A stretch of DNA of 64,000 bases from Agrococcus lahaulensis DSM 17612. Lineage in GTDB: Bacteria > Actinomycetota > Actinomycetes > Actinomycetales > Microbacteriaceae. The stretch covers positions 20,289 to 84,288 of the forward strand of contig NZ_KE384305.1 of assembly GCF_000425105.1 (NCBI RefSeq), in the 5' to 3' direction. The notes below the pieces were generated by a model. It was given only the letters and a program-made list of their open reading frames with translations, did not search any database and was not told where the DNA came from. This document shows, piece by piece, positions 40,072 through 50,050 of the stretch (position 1 is its first letter; every line of letters begins with the position of its first letter). The translations under genes and the position numbers were made by a program.

Positions 40072-40829
40072 CAGACGCCTGCCTTGAGGTAGCGGTCGTA
40101 GCCCTCCTCCTCGAGCCGGTCGGCGAGCTCGCGGCCGCCCTGCTCGGCGATCCGTCCGTTCACGAACACGTGCACGTGGTCGGGCTGGATGTAGCGGAGG
40201 ATGCGCGTGTAGTGCGTGATGAGGAGCACACCGAGGCCCGTCTCCCCCTTGATGCGGTTGACGCCCTCGGAGACGATGCGCAGCGCGTCGACGTCGAGGC
40301 CCGAGTCGGTCTCGTCGAGGACGGCGAAGCGCGGGCGGAGGAGCTCCATCTGGAGGATCTCGTGGCGCTTCTTCTCGCCGCCCGAGAAGCCCTCGTTGAC
40401 GTTGCGCTCGCCGAACGACGGGTCCATGCGCAGCTTCTCCATCGCGCCGCGCACGTCGCCGATCCACTCGCGCACGCGCGGGGCCTCGCCGGAGATGGCG
40501 GTCTTCGCGGTGCGGAGGAAGTTCGAGACGGTCACGCCGGGGATCTCGACCGGGTACTGCATCGCGAGGAACAGGCCGGCGCGAGCGCGCTCGTCGACGC
40601 TCATCTCGAGCACGTCCTCGCCGTCGAGCGTGATGGAGCCGCCGTCGACGGTGTAGCGGGGGTGGCCCGCGAGCGTGTACGCGAGGGTCGACTTGCCGGA
40701 GCCGTTCGGCCCCATGATCGCGTGGATCTCGTCGGAGTTGATGGTGAGATCGACTCCGCGGAGGATCTCCTTGCTGCCCTGCTCGGTCTCGATCGAGACA
40801 CGCAGGTCCTTGATGTCCAGGACGCTCAT
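40071..40829 (-). CDS. sufC: Fe-S cluster assembly ATPase SufC
   Basis: 252 aa. ABC-type ATPase of the SufBCD scaffold: Walker A MGPNGSGKSTLAYTL, signature FSGGEKKRHEILQM, Walker B FAVLDETDSGLDVDAL, switch His LLITHYTRIL. It energises cluster building on SufB-SufD and acts in the cytoplasm without membrane partners. It lies 31 bp downstream of the Rieske gene. Confidence 0.95.
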   Translation of the reverse strand: MSVLDIKDLRVSIETEQGSKEILRGVDLTINSDEIHAIMGPNGSGKSTLAYTLAGHPRYTVDGGSITLDGEDVLEMSVDERARAGLFLAMQYPVEIPGVTVSNFLRTAKTAISGEAPRVREWIGDVRGAMEKLRMDPSFGERNVNEGFSGGEKKRHEILQMELLRPRFAVLDETDSGLDVDALRIVSEGVNRIKGETGLGVLLITHYTRILRYIQPDHVHVFVNGRIAEQGGRELADRLEEEGYDRYLKAGV

Positions 40830-40860
40830 CGCGCTTCCTTCCTTCGCGGCTGCCGCCGCG

Positions 40861-41187
40861 CTACAGCTTCACGGGATTCTGGACGTCGACGAGCACGTCG
40901 TCGCCGTCGATGGTCACGGGGAAGACCGGCACCGGCTCGTAGGCGGGCAGGTTCTTCGGCTTGCCGGTGCGCAGCTCGAACTGCGAGCCGTGCGCCCAGC
41001 ACTCGATGGCGTCGTCCTCGACGAAGCCCTCCGAGAGCGAGATCTCGCCGTGCGTGCAGGTGTCGCCGACGGCGTGGATCTCGCCGGCCGAGTCCTTCAC
41101 GATCGCGATCGCGACGCCGTCGAGCTCGACGCGCACCGCCGAGCTCACGGCGACGTCGCCGACGCCGCATGCCCGCTGGGCGGTCAT
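40861..41187 (-). CDS. Rieske-type [2Fe-2S] ferredoxin
   Basis: 108 aa. Rieske ligands are present as CTHGE (C-x-H) and CWAHGSQF (C-x2-H), about 18 residues apart. It is of the small cytosolic dioxygenase-ferredoxin type. Its location inside the suf operon, overlapping sufD by 4 bp (ATGA), suggests an electron-donor role in cluster assembly rather than aromatic dioxygenation; no oxygenase genes are near. Confidence 0.92.
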   Translation of the reverse strand: MTAQRACGVGDVAVSSAVRVELDGVAIAIVKDSAGEIHAVGDTCTHGEISLSEGFVEDDAIECWAHGSQFELRTGKPKNLPAYEPVPVFPVTIDGDDVLVDVQNPVKL

Positions 41188-42398
41188 GCCCCCGCCTTCG
41201 AGGCGGGAGCGAGGCCGGCGCCGCGGCGCAGCTCCTCCTCGATCGCCTCGGCGAGCCGCTCCTCGATCTCGGGCACGCCGATCTTCTGCACGATCTCCAT
41301 GAGGAAGCCGATCACGACGAGGCGGCGCGCCTCCTCCTCCTCGATGCCGCGCGACTGCAGGTAGAAGAGCTGCTCGTCGTCGAAGCGGCCGGTCGCCGAG
41401 GCGTGGCCGGCGCCGGCGATGTCGCCGGTCTTGATCTCGAGGTTCGGGATGCTGTCGGCGCGCGCGCCGTCGGTCAGCACGAGGTTCTGGTTCTTCTCGT
41501 AGCTGTCGGTGCCGGTCGCGTCCTGCCCGATGAGCACGTCGCCGATCCACACGGACCGCGCGCCCTCGCCCTGCAGCGCTCCCTTGTAGAGCACGTCGCC
41601 GCGGGTCTCGACGCCCTCGTGGAACATGAAGACCTGGCTCTCGATGTGCTGGCCGCTGTCGGAGAACGACAGGCCGAACATCTCGCCCTCGGCGCGGTGG
41701 CCCGCGAGGCGCATCGACGGGTTGACCCGCACGACGCCGCCGCCGAAGGAGACGACCATGTGCTTGAGGTACGCGCCGTCGCCGACGACCGCCTGGTGGG
41801 CCGAGGCGTGCACCGCGTCGTCCTGCCAGTCCTGCACCGAGACGAGGGTGAGCCTGGCGCCCTCGCGCACGATGATCTCGAGGTTCTGCGCGTAGCGCGC
41901 CGAGCCGGAGTGGTGCAGCACGATCGTGCCGACCGAGCCGGGCATCGCCTCGACGACGATGTGCGCGTTCGCGCGGCGCTCGGCGCCGGTGCCGTGGAGG
42001 CGCGCGATGACCGGCTGCTCCTGCACCTGGCCCTCCGGGAGGCGGATGTGCAGGGCGTTCTCGCAGCGCTTCCACGCGATCGCGCTCACGACGTCCTCGG
42101 GGCGGAACACCTCGCCGCGCGGGGCGGCGTCGTGGCCCGTCGACTCGACGAGCAGGCCGGCCGCCTCGAGCTCGGCGAGGCCGTACTCGATCGCGGGCTC
42201 GGCGCCCGTCTCGGTCTCCTCGTCGACGAGGAGCGGCGCGAGCCGCTTCAGGTCGGAGAGGCGCCAGTTGACCTCGCGGCCGGTCGGCGTGCCGAAGTCG
42301 GCCGGGTCGAACGACGTCGGCCGCTCGGAGCGGGTCTGGATCGGGACGAAGCGGTCCTCCGTCGCGAGGTGTGCGGGGGTGGTCTCAGTCGCGGTCAT
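41184..42398 (-). CDS. sufD: Fe-S cluster assembly protein SufD
   Basis: 404 aa. The beta-helix core and C-terminal SufBD domain are visible (TDSYEKNQNLVLTDGARADS, IPNLEIKTGDIAGAGHASAT, FYLQSRGIEEEEARRLVVIG). The conserved GHASATGRFD segment carries the His used at the SufB-SufD interface. It is one base from sufB and overlaps the Rieske gene. Confidence 0.94.
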   Translation of the reverse strand: MTATETTPAHLATEDRFVPIQTRSERPTSFDPADFGTPTGREVNWRLSDLKRLAPLLVDEETETGAEPAIEYGLAELEAAGLLVESTGHDAAPRGEVFRPEDVVSAIAWKRCENALHIRLPEGQVQEQPVIARLHGTGAERRANAHIVVEAMPGSVGTIVLHHSGSARYAQNLEIIVREGARLTLVSVQDWQDDAVHASAHQAVVGDGAYLKHMVVSFGGGVVRVNPSMRLAGHRAEGEMFGLSFSDSGQHIESQVFMFHEGVETRGDVLYKGALQGEGARSVWIGDVLIGQDATGTDSYEKNQNLVLTDGARADSIPNLEIKTGDIAGAGHASATGRFDDEQLFYLQSRGIEEEEARRLVVIGFLMEIVQKIGVPEIEERLAEAIEEELRRGAGLAPASKAGA

Positions 42399-42399
42399 G

Positions 42400-43818
42400 T
42401 CAGCCGACGGATCCTTCCATGCTCATCTCGATGAGCTTGTTGAGCTCGAGCGCGTACTCCATCGGCAGCTCGCGCGAGATGGGCTCGATGAAGCCGCGCA
42501 CGATCATCGCCATCGCCTCGGTCTCCTCGAGGCCGCGCGACATCAGGTAGAACAGCTGCTCCTCGCTCACCTTCGACACCGTCGCCTCGTGGCCGAGCAC
42601 GACATCGTCGACGCGGATGTCGATGGCCGGGTAGGTGTCGGAGCGCGAGATCGTGTCGACGAGCAGGGCGTCGCACACGACGCTGTTCGCGGAGTGGTGC
42701 GCGTTCGCGTCGACCCGCACCTCGCCGCGGTAGCCGGAGCGGCCGCCGCCCCGCGCGATCGACTTCGAGACGATCGACGACGTCGTGTACGGCGCCATGT
42801 GGATCATCTTCGCGCCCGCGTCCTGGTGCTGGCCGGGGCCGGCGAACGCGACCGAGAGCGTCTCGCCCTTCGCGCGCTCGCCCACGAGGTAGATCGAGGG
42901 GTACTTCATCGTCACCTTGGAGCCGATGTTGCCGTCGATCCACTCCATCGTCGCGCCCTCCTCGGCGATGGCGCGCTTCGTCACGAGGTTGTAGACGTTG
43001 TTCGACCAGTTCTGGATCGTCGTGTAGCGAACGCGGGCGTTCTTCTTCACGATGATCTCGACGACCGCGGAGTGCAGCGAGTCGCTCGAGTAGATCGGCG
43101 CCGTGCAGCCCTCGATGTAGTGCACGTACGAGCCCTCGTCCGCGATGATGAGCGTCCGCTCGAACTGGCCCATGTTCTCCGTGTTGATGCGGAAGTAGGC
43201 CTGCAGCGGGATCTCGACGTGCACGCCCTTCGGGACGTAGACGAACGAGCCGCCCGACCACACCGCCGTGTTGAGCGCGGCGAACTTGTTGTCGCCCGTC
43301 GGGATCACGGTGCCGAAGTACTCCTCGAAGAACTCCGGGTGCTCCTTGAGCGCCGTGTCGGTGTCCATGAAGATGACGCCCTGCCGCTCCAGGTCCTCCT
43401 GGATCTGGTGGTAGACGACCTCCGACTCGTACTGCGCCGCGACGCCGGCGACGAGCCGCGCGCGCTCCGCCTCGGGGATGCCGAGCCGGTCGTACGTGTT
43501 GCGGATCTCCTCGGGGAGGTCCTCCCACGTCTGCGCCTGGCGCTCGGTCGAGCGCACGAAGTACTTGATGTTGTCGAAGTCGATGCCGGAGATGTCGGCA
43601 CCCCACGTCGGCATGGGCTTCCGCTCGAACAGCTGCAGCCCCTTGAGCCGGCGCTCGAGCATCCACTCGGACTCGTTCTTGAGCGCGGAGATCTCGCGCA
43701 CGACTTGCTCGTTCAGACCACGCTTCGCCGTGGCTCCAGCCTCGTCGGAGTCGTGCCAGCCGAACTCGTACTGACCCAGGCTCTCGAGCTCGGGCCGGTC
43801 GATCAGGACATCGGACAT
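42400..43818 (-). CDS. sufB: Fe-S cluster assembly protein SufB
   Basis: 472 aa. Scaffold subunit: [40 protein letters not shown] (conserved Cys), NVVTKR-like [20 protein letters not shown] and the C-terminal [20 protein letters not shown]. The ATG at 43818 is chosen because AAGGGGGAG precedes it; the open frame extends further upstream without a plausible start. It is the first gene of the suf operon here, so sufR, the usual upstream repressor gene, is absent. Confidence 0.95.
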   Translation of the reverse strand: MSDVLIDRPELESLGQYEFGWHDSDEAGATAKRGLNEQVVREISALKNESEWMLERRLKGLQLFERKPMPTWGADISGIDFDNIKYFVRSTERQAQTWEDLPEEIRNTYDRLGIPEAERARLVAGVAAQYESEVVYHQIQEDLERQGVIFMDTDTALKEHPEFFEEYFGTVIPTGDNKFAALNTAVWSGGSFVYVPKGVHVEIPLQAYFRINTENMGQFERTLIIADEGSYVHYIEGCTAPIYSSDSLHSAVVEIIVKKNARVRYTTIQNWSNNVYNLVTKRAIAEEGATMEWIDGNIGSKVTMKYPSIYLVGERAKGETLSVAFAGPGQHQDAGAKMIHMAPYTTSSIVSKSIARGGGRSGYRGEVRVDANAHHSANSVVCDALLVDTISRSDTYPAIDIRVDDVVLGHEATVSKVSEEQLFYLMSRGLEETEAMAMIVRGFIEPISRELPMEYALELNKLIEMSMEGSVG

Positions 43819-44002
43819 CGCTCCCCCTTCCATCCACGGATTGCAACCCAGCGGTGCTCCTCGGCATTCCGCGCGACTCGCGAACCGCCGCGGTCGGCCA
43901 TACTTGAAGGGCCGTCGCACACGCCTCGCCGAAGACCGGCGCAGGGGTTCGGAGCCGATGGGCTCCCCACGATCCTACCGCGAACGGCATGAGAGGTGCA
44001 CT

Positions 44003-44917
44003 GTGCTGGAGCGCTCACGCGGCCTGATGGCCGCGGCCTGGGCCACCCTGGTCTCGCAGATCGTCATCGTCGGCACAGGCGGCGCCGTGCGCCTGACGGG
44101 CTCGGGGCTCGGATGCACGACCTGGCCCAACTGCGAACCGGAGTCGTTCGTCCCCGTGCCCGAGCAGGGCATCCACGGGGTCATCGAGTTCACGAACCGG
44201 GTCTGGGGCGCGGTCGTCGTGGCGATCGCCGTCATCATGCTCGTGATGGCGATCCGCCGCCGGGTCGATCGCTCCATCGCATGGCTCGCCGGACTCGTGC
44301 TCGGGCTCAGCATCGCGCAGGCGCTCATCGGCGCCGTCGTCGTGTGGATGGAGCTGCGGCCCGACACGGTCGGGGTGCACTTCTTCCTCTCGGTCATCCT
44401 CGTCGCGCTCTCGGCGGTGCTGGTCTGGAAGGTCGTCGTCGGTCCGTCGGGGCCCCGCGTCGCGCCGCGCTGGCAATCGGCGCTCGTACACCTCATGACG
44501 TTCGCGCTCGTCGTGGTCATCGTGGTGGGCGTGCTCACGACCGGCTCCGGACCCCACGCGGGCGACGGCGGCGCGGCCAGGAACGGCCTCGACCCCGCGG
44601 TGATGCAGCACGTGCACGCGTGGCCCGGCTACGTGCTCCTCGCCCTGACGATCGCCGTCGTCGCCGTCGCCTGGCGGCGCGGGCCCCGGCTGCACCTGCG
44701 CTGGTCGCTCGCCCTGCTCGGCGTGATCCTCGTGCAGGTCGTGGTCGGCATCGTGCAGTCGCGGCTCGGGCTGCCGATCATGCTCGTCGGCATCCACATG
44801 GTGCTCTCGGTCGTCTCCGCGGCGATCGGCGCCGCGGTGGTGCTGTCACTGCGGCCGCCGCGGCCGGTCGACGAGCACGCGGCGCGCGCCGACGCGACGG
44901 CGGTCGTGCCGGCATGA
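44003..44917 (+). CDS. ctaA: Haem A synthase (COX15/CtaA)
   Basis: 304 aa from a GTG at 44003 with GAGAGG six bases upstream (a farther ATG at 43958 would add 15 residues without hydrophobicity). Eight membrane segments. Conserved haem-ligand and disulfide motifs: GTGGAVRLTGSGLGCTTWPN followed by C, EFTNRVWG, VHFFLSVILVALSAVLVW and QHVHAWPGY. It oxidises haem O to haem A for aa3 oxidase. It overlaps ppx by 4 bp. Confidence 0.93.
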   Translation: MLERSRGLMAAAWATLVSQIVIVGTGGAVRLTGSGLGCTTWPNCEPESFVPVPEQGIHGVIEFTNRVWGAVVVAIAVIMLVMAIRRRVDRSIAWLAGLVLGLSIAQALIGAVVVWMELRPDTVGVHFFLSVILVALSAVLVWKVVVGPSGPRVAPRWQSALVHLMTFALVVVIVVGVLTTGSGPHAGDGGAARNGLDPAVMQHVHAWPGYVLLALTIAVVAVAWRRGPRLHLRWSLALLGVILVQVVVGIVQSRLGLPIMLVGIHMVLSVVSAAIGAAVVLSLRPPRPVDEHAARADATAVVPA

Positions 44918-45888
44918 GCGGCGACCGGCCCGTCGACGGCGCGCTCGGCGAGGTCGAGCACGGCGCGCGGCTCGGGGTGCTCGACATCGGCTCGAACACC
45001 GTGCACCTGCTGCTCGTCGACATGCGCCTCGGCGGCCGGCCCGTGCCGACGCGCTCGCACCGGCTGACGCTGCGGCTCATGCGCTACCTCGACGAGGACG
45101 GCGCGATCACCGACGAGGGCGTCGCGGCGCTCCTCGCCGCGATCCGCGAGTGCGTGGCGATCGCGCGCAGCGAGCCGCTCGACGACTTCGTCGTGATGGC
45201 GACGAGCGCCCTGCGCGAGGCCGCGAACGGCGAGGAGGTCGTCGCCCGCATCGAGCGCGAGGCCAAGGTGACCCTCGACATCCTCTCCGGGCCCGACGAG
45301 GCGCGGCTGACGTTCCTCGCGGTGCGCCGCTGGTTCGGCTGGGCGGCCGGGCGCATCCTGCTGCTCGACATCGGCGGCGGCTCGCTCGAGATCGCGATGG
45401 GCGACGACGAGGAGCCGGCGATCGCGCTCTCGGTGCCGCTCGGCGCCGGGCGGTCGACGGTCGGCTTCTTCCGCTCCGACCCGCCGTCGCTCGCCGACCA
45501 GCGGGCGCTGCGCATGTACGCGAAGGCCGTGCTCGACGACGCGGTCGCGCAGGTGCAGCCGTTCGGGCGGCCCGATCACGTCATCGGCTCGTCGAAGACG
45601 ATCCGATCGCTCGCGCGGCTCGCGGGCAACGCGCTCCCCGGCATCGGCGACGGCGACCGCGCGGTGCTCACGCGCCGCCAGCTCGACGACTGGGTGCCGC
45701 GCATCGCGCGCATGGACGCCGCGTCGCGCACGGCGCTACCGGGCATCACGGCCGATCGCACCTTCCAGATCGTCGCGGGCGGCATCGTGCTGTCGGAGGC
45801 GATGCGCGCGTTCCGCGTGAAGGAGCTCGACGTGAGCCCGTGGGCGCTCCGCGAGGGCCGCCTGCTGCAGATGCTCGACCGCGTCTGA
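44914..45888 (+). CDS. ppx: Ppx/GppA-family exopolyphosphatase
   Basis: 324 aa. ASKHA ATPase-fold motifs: RLGVLDIGSNTVHLLLVD (phosphate 1), ATSALREAANGEEVV and LLLDIGGGSLEIAMG (phosphate 2), plus the C-terminal FRVKELDVSPWALREG. It is the short actinobacterial type without the C-terminal HD domain. It hydrolyses polyphosphate or pppGpp. It is co-translated with ctaA via ATGA overlap. Confidence 0.92.
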   Translation: MSGDRPVDGALGEVEHGARLGVLDIGSNTVHLLLVDMRLGGRPVPTRSHRLTLRLMRYLDEDGAITDEGVAALLAAIRECVAIARSEPLDDFVVMATSALREAANGEEVVARIEREAKVTLDILSGPDEARLTFLAVRRWFGWAAGRILLLDIGGGSLEIAMGDDEEPAIALSVPLGAGRSTVGFFRSDPPSLADQRALRMYAKAVLDDAVAQVQPFGRPDHVIGSSKTIRSLARLAGNALPGIGDGDRAVLTRRQLDDWVPRIARMDAASRTALPGITADRTFQIVAGGIVLSEAMRAFRVKELDVSPWALREGRLLQMLDRV

Positions 45889-45891
45889 CGC

Positions 45892-46729
45892 TCAGCGGCT
45901 CGCGATCGAGACGACGGCGCCGATGAAGGCCGGCGCCGCCGCGATGGTCGCTGCGCCGAGCAGCACGCGGCCGACGAGCACGCCGCGCCTCGAGCGCCGC
46001 GCGGCGACGAGCGCGGGCAGGGCGCGCGGCAGCGCCGCGACGACGAGCGCGCCGAGCGCGAGCACGATGCCGATCGGCAGCAGCACGACCGCCGCCGAGC
46101 GCGAGGACGGTGCCGCGGCGGCCGCTCCCAGCGCTCGACGCGAGCGCGCGGCTCGCCCGCCCCGCGATCGCGGCGAGCGCCGTGCCGTGCAGGAGCGCCA
46201 GGAGCGCGAACACGAGCACCGAGAGCCAGCCGGGGCCGAGCAGGTCGAAGTCGAGGTTGTCGGCGCGGAGCGGATCGACGAACGGCGAGCCGACGACGAG
46301 CAGCACGAGGCCGAACGCGGGGCCGGCGAGCCGGCCGCGCGGGAGCCACGGCGCCGCGAGCAGGTAGAGCGCGGCCGAGACGACCGCGATCGGCAGCGCG
46401 CCGAAGGTCGCGTACGCGAGCGTGCCCTCGAGGGTGATGTCGCCCACCACCGCCTGTCCCTCGGTGAACCGGCCCACCGCATCCGGCGAGGTGGCCGCGA
46501 GCAGCCGCATGGCGAGCCGCCCGCCCGCGCCGAGCACGAGCACGCCGGTCGCGACGCCGACGACCGTGAGGATCGCCGCCCATCGCGCGTAGTGCGCGAG
46601 CGCCGCGCGCCGCGGGTGCTCGGCGTCGACGCGCGGCCGCGCCGGCTCGACGAGCGGCTCAGCGCTCCAGGCGACGGCCATCGCGACGCCCGCGACGAGC
46701 AGGGCGCCGCACACGACGATGAGCAGCAT
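45892..46729 (-). pseudogene. Multi-pass membrane protein gene with a frameshift
   Basis: A coding region starts at the ATG at 46729 (MLLIVVCGALLVAGVAMAVA) and runs through about five hydrophobic segments (TVVGVATGVLVLGAGGRLAM, GLVLLVVGSPFVDPLRADNL, LSVLVFALLALLHGTALAAI) to GRRGTVLALGG. There the hydrophobic reading jumps to the next frame (VVLLPIGIVLALGALVVAAL, then RVLLGAATIAAAPAFIGAVV) and stops at 45892. The span of 838 bases is one more than a multiple of three. One extra base in the GACCGCCGCCGAG run near 46,087-46,098 explains it; removing it gives a 278-residue protein. Without repair the frame runs on to 45746 as Arg-rich shadow sequence. The family is not recognised. It could be a genuine pseudogene or a sequencing error in a GC-rich repeat. 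Confidence 0.75.
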
Positions 46730-46789
46730 GCGACCTCAGCTCGGTTCGGCGGAACTGAGCAGAACCTACTGCGCCGCGAGGCGCGGCGG

Positions 46790-47734
46790 TCAGAAGGGCA
46801 GCAGCGGGTCGACGCCGACCGCGAGGAAGATGAGCGTCAGGTAGGTGTTCGAGGCGTGGAAGACGCGCATCGCGCGCACCTCTCGCTCGCCCTTGATCGC
46901 GCGGTGGTAGAGGCCGTGCGACTCCCCCACGAACCACGCGCCCGCGAGCACCGCGACGCCGGTGTAGAGCCACCCCATCCCGCCGACCGGGATCAGCAGC
47001 AGGGTGCACGCGAGCGAGGCCCACGCGTAGAGGATGACCTGGATGCCCACCATCGGCCGGCCGCGCACGACCGAGAGCATCGGCACGTCGGCCGCCTCGT
47101 AGTCGTCGCGGTACTTCATCGACAGCGGCCAGTAGTGCGCCGGGGTCCAGAGGAACACGAGCGTGAAGAGGATCCACGCGGGCCAGTCGAGCGATCCCGT
47201 CACGCCGGCCCAGCCGATCACGACCGGGAAGCAGCCGGCGATGCCGCCCCAGACGATGTTCTGCTCGGTGCGGCGCTTGAGCAGCATCGTGTAGATGAGC
47301 ACGTAGAAGCCGATCGCGGCGACCGAGAGCGCCGCGGCGAGCCACGTGGCGAAGACGCCGAGCACGAGTGTCGAGACGACCGCGAGCGTCCACGCGAAGA
47401 CGCGCGCCTCGCGCACCGAGAGCGTGCCGGTCACGAGCGGGCGGTGCTGCGTGCGGTGCATGACGCGGTCGATGTCGCGGTCGAGGATCATGTTGAACGC
47501 GTTCGCGCTGCCCGCGCTCAGGAAGCCGCCGACGAGGGTCGCCACGAGGGCGCCGAGCGGCGGCACGCCGCCGGCGGCGAGGAACATCGTCGGCAGCGCC
47601 GTGACGAGCAGCAGCTCGATCACGCGCGGCTTCGTCAGCGCGACGTACGCGCCCGCCTTGACCTTGAGCGTCGCCCGACCGGGAGCCTCCGGCGCCGCGG
47701 GGGCCGAGACGCCTGACGAGGTCGCGTTCGACAT
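46790..47734 (-). CDS. ctaB: Protohaem IX farnesyltransferase
   Basis: 314 aa, nine hydrophobic segments. UbiA-type prenyltransferase: [20 protein letters not shown] contains the first Asp-rich motif, and [20 protein letters not shown] the second. Product: haem O, substrate of CtaA. The ATG at 47734 is preferred to an in-frame ATG 17 codons upstream, because the extra residues (Arg/Pro-rich) are not conserved-looking. It is divergent from tkt, the standard actinobacterial order. Confidence 0.94.
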   Translation of the reverse strand: MSNATSSGVSAPAAPEAPGRATLKVKAGAYVALTKPRVIELLLVTALPTMFLAAGGVPPLGALVATLVGGFLSAGSANAFNMILDRDIDRVMHRTQHRPLVTGTLSVREARVFAWTLAVVSTLVLGVFATWLAAALSVAAIGFYVLIYTMLLKRRTEQNIVWGGIAGCFPVVIGWAGVTGSLDWPAWILFTLVFLWTPAHYWPLSMKYRDDYEAADVPMLSVVRGRPMVGIQVILYAWASLACTLLLIPVGGMGWLYTGVAVLAGAWFVGESHGLYHRAIKGEREVRAMRVFHASNTYLTLIFLAVGVDPLLPF

Positions 47735-47783
47735 GCAGCGGGGTCCTGTTCGAGTGATCGGGTGCGGGCGAGGGCCAACGGCC

Positions 47784-47789
47784 ATCCTA
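47784..47789 (-). promoter_or_regulatory. Possible -10 box for ctaB
   Basis: TAGGAT on the minus strand, leader about 43 bases to the ATG at 47734. It overlaps the alternative upstream ATG, which argues against that start. Confidence 0.4.
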
Positions 47790-47846
47790 TCTGACTCGCG
47801 GCGTCACCTCGCGGGATCCGCCCGGGACGCGCATGCGCCCGCTCAC

Positions 47847-47852
47847 TATGCT
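47847..47852 (+). promoter_or_regulatory. Possible -10 box for the tkt operon
   Basis: TATGCT on the plus strand, leader about 55 bases to the TTG at 47913. Confidence 0.35.
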
Positions 47853-47912
47853 GAGGAGGACGCCCACCGCCCGCATCGCCGCGGCTCCGCGCCGCCGGAA
47901 GAAGGAGCCGCA

Positions 47913-50027
47913 TTGGCATTCGAATGGACCACTGACGACCAGCGCGCCGTCGACACCGCCCGCCTGCTGGCCGCGGACGCCGTCGAGAAGGTCGGCAACG
48001 GCCACCCCGGCACGGCGATGAGCCTCGCGCCGGTCGCGCACCTGCTCTACCAGCACGTCATGGACCGCGATCCGGCTGACGACCGCTGGCTCGGTCGCGA
48101 CCGCTTCATCCTCTCGGTGGGCCACTCCTCCCTCACCCAGTACGTGCAGCTCTACCTCACGGGCTCCGGCCTCGAGAAGAGCGACCTCGAGGCGCTCCGC
48201 ACGTGGGGGTCGCTCACGCCGGGCCACCCCGAGTACCGCCACACGAAGGGCGTCGAGATCACGACCGGCCCGCTCGGCCAGGGCCTCGCATCCGCGGTCG
48301 GCTTCGCCTACGCGCAGCGCTTCGAGCGCGAGCTGCTCGACCCCGAGACGCCCGACGGCGAGAGCCCGTTCGACCACTACACGTACGTGATCGCCGGCGA
48401 CGGCGACCTGCAGGAGGGCGTCACGAGCGAGGCCGGCTCGCTCGCGGGCCACCAGCAGCTCGGGCGCCTCATCGCCATCTACGACTCGAACGCGATCTCG
48501 ATCGAGGACGACGTCGACATCGCGTTCAGCGAGGACGTCCGCGCGCGCTACGAGGCCTACGGCTGGCAGGTGCTCGAGGTCGCGTGGCGGCAGGGCGACA
48601 GCCCGACCGCCGACGAGTACGTCGAGGACGTCGAGGCCCTGCACGCCGCGATCGAGGAGGCGAAGGCCGAGACCGGCAAGCCCTCGCTCATCATCCTGCA
48701 GACGATCATCGGCTGGCCCGCGCCGACGAAGCAGGGCACGGGCAAGGCGCACGGCGCGAAGCTCGGCGCCGACGAGGTCGCCGCGGTCAAGGAGCTGCTC
48801 GGCTTCGACCCCGAGCGCTCCTTCCACGTCGACGACGCCGTGCTCGAGTACACGCGCCAGCACGCCGCGCAGCGCGCCGAGCACGCGCGCGACGCGTGGC
48901 AGCGCCGCTTCGACCTGTGGGCGAGCGCGAACCCGGAGCGCAAGGCGCTGCTCGACCGGCTGCTCTCGGGAGCCCTGCCCGAGGGCGTCGAGGATGCGCT
49001 CCCGACGTTCGAGGCGGGCACCGAGGTCTCGACCCGGGCCGCGTCGGGCAAGGTGCTCAACGCGCTCGCCGACGTGCTGCCCGAGCTGTGGGGCGGCTCC
49101 GCCGACCTCGCGGAGTCGAACAACACGACGCTCGAGAGCAAGGGATCCTTCGCGCCCGCCGAGCGCGCGACGACGTCGTGGCCCGAGGCCTCGCCGCGGG
49201 GCCGCACGATGCACTTCGGCATCCGCGAGCACGCGATGGCCGCGATCCTCAACGGCATCGTGCTGCACGGGCCGACGCGCCCCTACGGCGGCACGTTCCT
49301 CATCTTCAGCGACTACCAGCGCCCCGCGCTGCGGCTCGCGGCGCTCATGGGCGTGCACCCCATCCACGTCTGGACGCACGACTCCGTCGCGCTCGGCGAG
49401 GACGGGCCGACCCACCAGCCGATCGAGCAGCTCGCGACACTCCGCGCGATCCCCGGCTTCGAGATCGTGCGCCCCTCCGACGCGAACGAGACGGCATGGG
49501 CCTGGAAGACGATCCTCGAGCGGCGCGACCAGCCGGTCGGCATCGCCCTGACGCGCCAGAACATCCCGGTGCTCGAGCGCGGCGACGGCGACGCGACCGA
49601 GGAGACCCTCGCGCACGCCTCGAACGTCGCGAAGGGCGCGTACGTGCTCGTCGAGGCGGCCGGCGGCTCCCCCGACGTCATCCTCATCGCGACCGGCTCC
49701 GAGGTGCAGCTCGCGCTCCAGGCGCGCGATCAGCTGCAGGCCGACGGCGTCGCCGCGCGCGTCGTCGCCGCCCCCTCGCTCGAGTGGTTCGCCGAGCAGC
49801 CCGCCGAGTACCGCGAGTCCGTGCTGCCGGCCGCGGTGCGCGCGCGCGTCTCGGTCGAGGCCGGCTCGCCGCTGACGTGGCACCCGATCGTCGGCGACGC
49901 GGGCCGCTCGGTCGCGATCGACCACTTCGGCGCGAGCGCCGACTGGAAGACCCTCTTCCGCGAGTTCGGGATCACGGCCGAGGCCGTGGTCGAGGCGGCT
50001 CGCGCATCCATCGAAGCGGCTCGCTGA
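47913..50027 (+). CDS. tkt: Transketolase
   Basis: 704 aa from a TTG at 47913, supported by GAAGGAG at 47901-47907 and by the conserved N-terminus ([20 protein letters not shown]). TPP-binding motif [19 protein letters not shown] with [43 protein letters not shown], and the pyrimidine-domain [14 protein letters not shown]. Role: two-carbon transfers in the non-oxidative pentose phosphate pathway. It is the first gene of tkt-tal-pgi-zwf-opcA-pgl. The rare TTG start may limit translation of the first gene. Confidence 0.95.
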   Translation: MAFEWTTDDQRAVDTARLLAADAVEKVGNGHPGTAMSLAPVAHLLYQHVMDRDPADDRWLGRDRFILSVGHSSLTQYVQLYLTGSGLEKSDLEALRTWGSLTPGHPEYRHTKGVEITTGPLGQGLASAVGFAYAQRFERELLDPETPDGESPFDHYTYVIAGDGDLQEGVTSEAGSLAGHQQLGRLIAIYDSNAISIEDDVDIAFSEDVRARYEAYGWQVLEVAWRQGDSPTADEYVEDVEALHAAIEEAKAETGKPSLIILQTIIGWPAPTKQGTGKAHGAKLGADEVAAVKELLGFDPERSFHVDDAVLEYTRQHAAQRAEHARDAWQRRFDLWASANPERKALLDRLLSGALPEGVEDALPTFEAGTEVSTRAASGKVLNALADVLPELWGGSADLAESNNTTLESKGSFAPAERATTSWPEASPRGRTMHFGIREHAMAAILNGIVLHGPTRPYGGTFLIFSDYQRPALRLAALMGVHPIHVWTHDSVALGEDGPTHQPIEQLATLRAIPGFEIVRPSDANETAWAWKTILERRDQPVGIALTRQNIPVLERGDGDATEETLAHASNVAKGAYVLVEAAGGSPDVILIATGSEVQLALQARDQLQADGVAARVVAAPSLEWFAEQPAEYRESVLPAAVRARVSVEAGSPLTWHPIVGDAGRSVAIDHFGASADWKTLFREFGITAEAVVEAARASIEAAR

Positions 50028-50050
50028 GCGGGCCGGCAGGAGGCAAGCAC

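Noticed and set aside
46080-46110. Programmed ribosomal frameshift
   Set aside because: There is no slippery heptamer or strong downstream pseudoknot and no known family using it; a simple indel in a GCC repeat explains it better.
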